Origin: JALTID01 sp027004335 [NCBI: bacterium]
Lineage (GTDB): Bacteria; JALSQH01
DNA: 5,798 nt
Assembly (NCBI GenBank): GCA_027004335.1
Contig: JALTID010000258.1
Span: forward strand, 1 to 5,798
Reading direction: 5' to 3'
The notes beneath the pieces are model-generated. The model did not search any database, was not told the origin of the DNA, and saw only the letters and a list, made by a program, of their open reading frames with translations. This document shows, one piece after another, positions 5,449 through 5,798 of the stretch; position 1 is the first letter of the stretch; each line of letters begins with the position of its first letter. The position numbers were made by a program, and so were the translations under genes.

Positions 5449-5798
5449 AATAGATAGAAAACATATCTGGCACCCCTTTACCCAGATGAAAGATTGGGTT
5501 GAAGATGAGGAGGTAATTATAATTGAAAGGGGAGAAGGGTGCTATTTATATGATGTCCACGGCAGGAAGTTTCTTGACGGGGTTTCTTCCCTCTGGGTAA
5601 ATGTTCACGGGCACAGAAAGAGAGAAATTAACGAAGCTATAAAAAAACAGTTAGAGAAGATAGCTCACTCAACCCTTTTAGGTCTTGCCAATGTTCCATC
5701 TATTGATCTGGCTGAAAGATTAATTAAAATCACACCTGAAGAATTGAATAAAATTTTTTACTCAGACAATGGCTCTACTGCAGTGGAAATAGGGTTAA
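5414..5798 (+). CDS. bioA: adenosylmethionine-8-amino-7-oxononanoate aminotransferase (BioA), 5' part
   Basis: BioA is a PLP-dependent class III aminotransferase that converts 7-keto-8-aminopelargonate (KAPA) to 7,8-diaminopelargonate (DAPA) in biotin synthesis. Unusually it takes the amino group from S-adenosylmethionine. Only the first 128 codons are present; the frame is open at the window edge. The hallmark WHPFTQM (19-25) is followed by the strand [15 protein letters not shown] (42-56), then [10 protein letters not shown] (58-67), corresponding to the SSWW region of E. coli Bio[10 protein letters not shown] (117-125) includes the Gly-Ser expected to hold the PLP phosphate. The PLP-binding lysine lies beyond the window. 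The WHPFTQM and SSLW motifs separate BioA from ornithine- and GABA-type aminotransferases. The gene overlaps the preceding small gene by 35 nt and presumably shares its promoter near 5140. Further bio genes may follow downstream. Confidence 0.94.
   Translation, partial: MTREEWINHLFEIDRKHIWHPFTQMKDWVEDEEVIIIERGEGCYLYDVHGRKFLDGVSSLWVNVHGHRKREINEAIKKQLEKIAHSTLLGLANVPSIDLAERLIKITPEELNKIFYSDNGSTAVEIGL

Overview
The window is bacterial chromosome, moderately AT-rich by eye, with Lys/Glu-rich proteins, clear Shine-Dalgarno sites and tightly packed or overlapping genes. LspA (lipoprotein maturation) together with a bacterial-type IleS ending in a zinc knuckle points to Bacteria. Gene density, Lys/Glu-rich composition and a Thermotoga-type DAHP synthase would fit an anaerobic or thermophilic, deep-branching lineage, but that is only an impression and no taxon can be fixed from this sequence.

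Region 1 (about 1-4404, + strand) is a three-gene housekeeping chain: aroF (type I-beta DAHP synthase with an N-terminal regulatory domain, first step of the shikimate pathway), ileS (isoleucyl-tRNA synthetase) and lspA (signal peptidase II). Each gene starts inside the end of the one before it (overlaps of 14 and 8 nt with the preferred starts). They are therefore probably one transcript with coupled translation.

Region 2 (4385-5048, - strand) is a two-gene cassette: a minimal MntA-like nucleotidyltransferase followed by an HI0074-type HEPN partner. The nucleotidyltransferase has an exact GS-X10-D-X-D motif and a third Asp. The partner carries R-X4-H-X-Y. These are the signatures of HepT/MntA toxin-antitoxin modules, in which the antitoxin AMPylates the toxin's tyrosine. 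The cassette runs convergently into lspA, overlapping its last 20 nt.

Region 3 (5049-5226) is a short divergent regulatory region. It holds an extended -10 promoter facing right, a weaker promoter facing left, and an imperfect inverted repeat of about 40 bp between them.

Region 4 (5227 to the window end, + strand) is the start of a biotin operon: a 73-aa DUF4177-like protein of unknown function overlapping by 35 nt with bioA, whose first 128 codons are present before the window ends.

The window is mostly ordinary core metabolism. The part most worth attention is the nucleotidyltransferase/HEPN pair between two housekeeping operons, with its overlaps and divergent control region.
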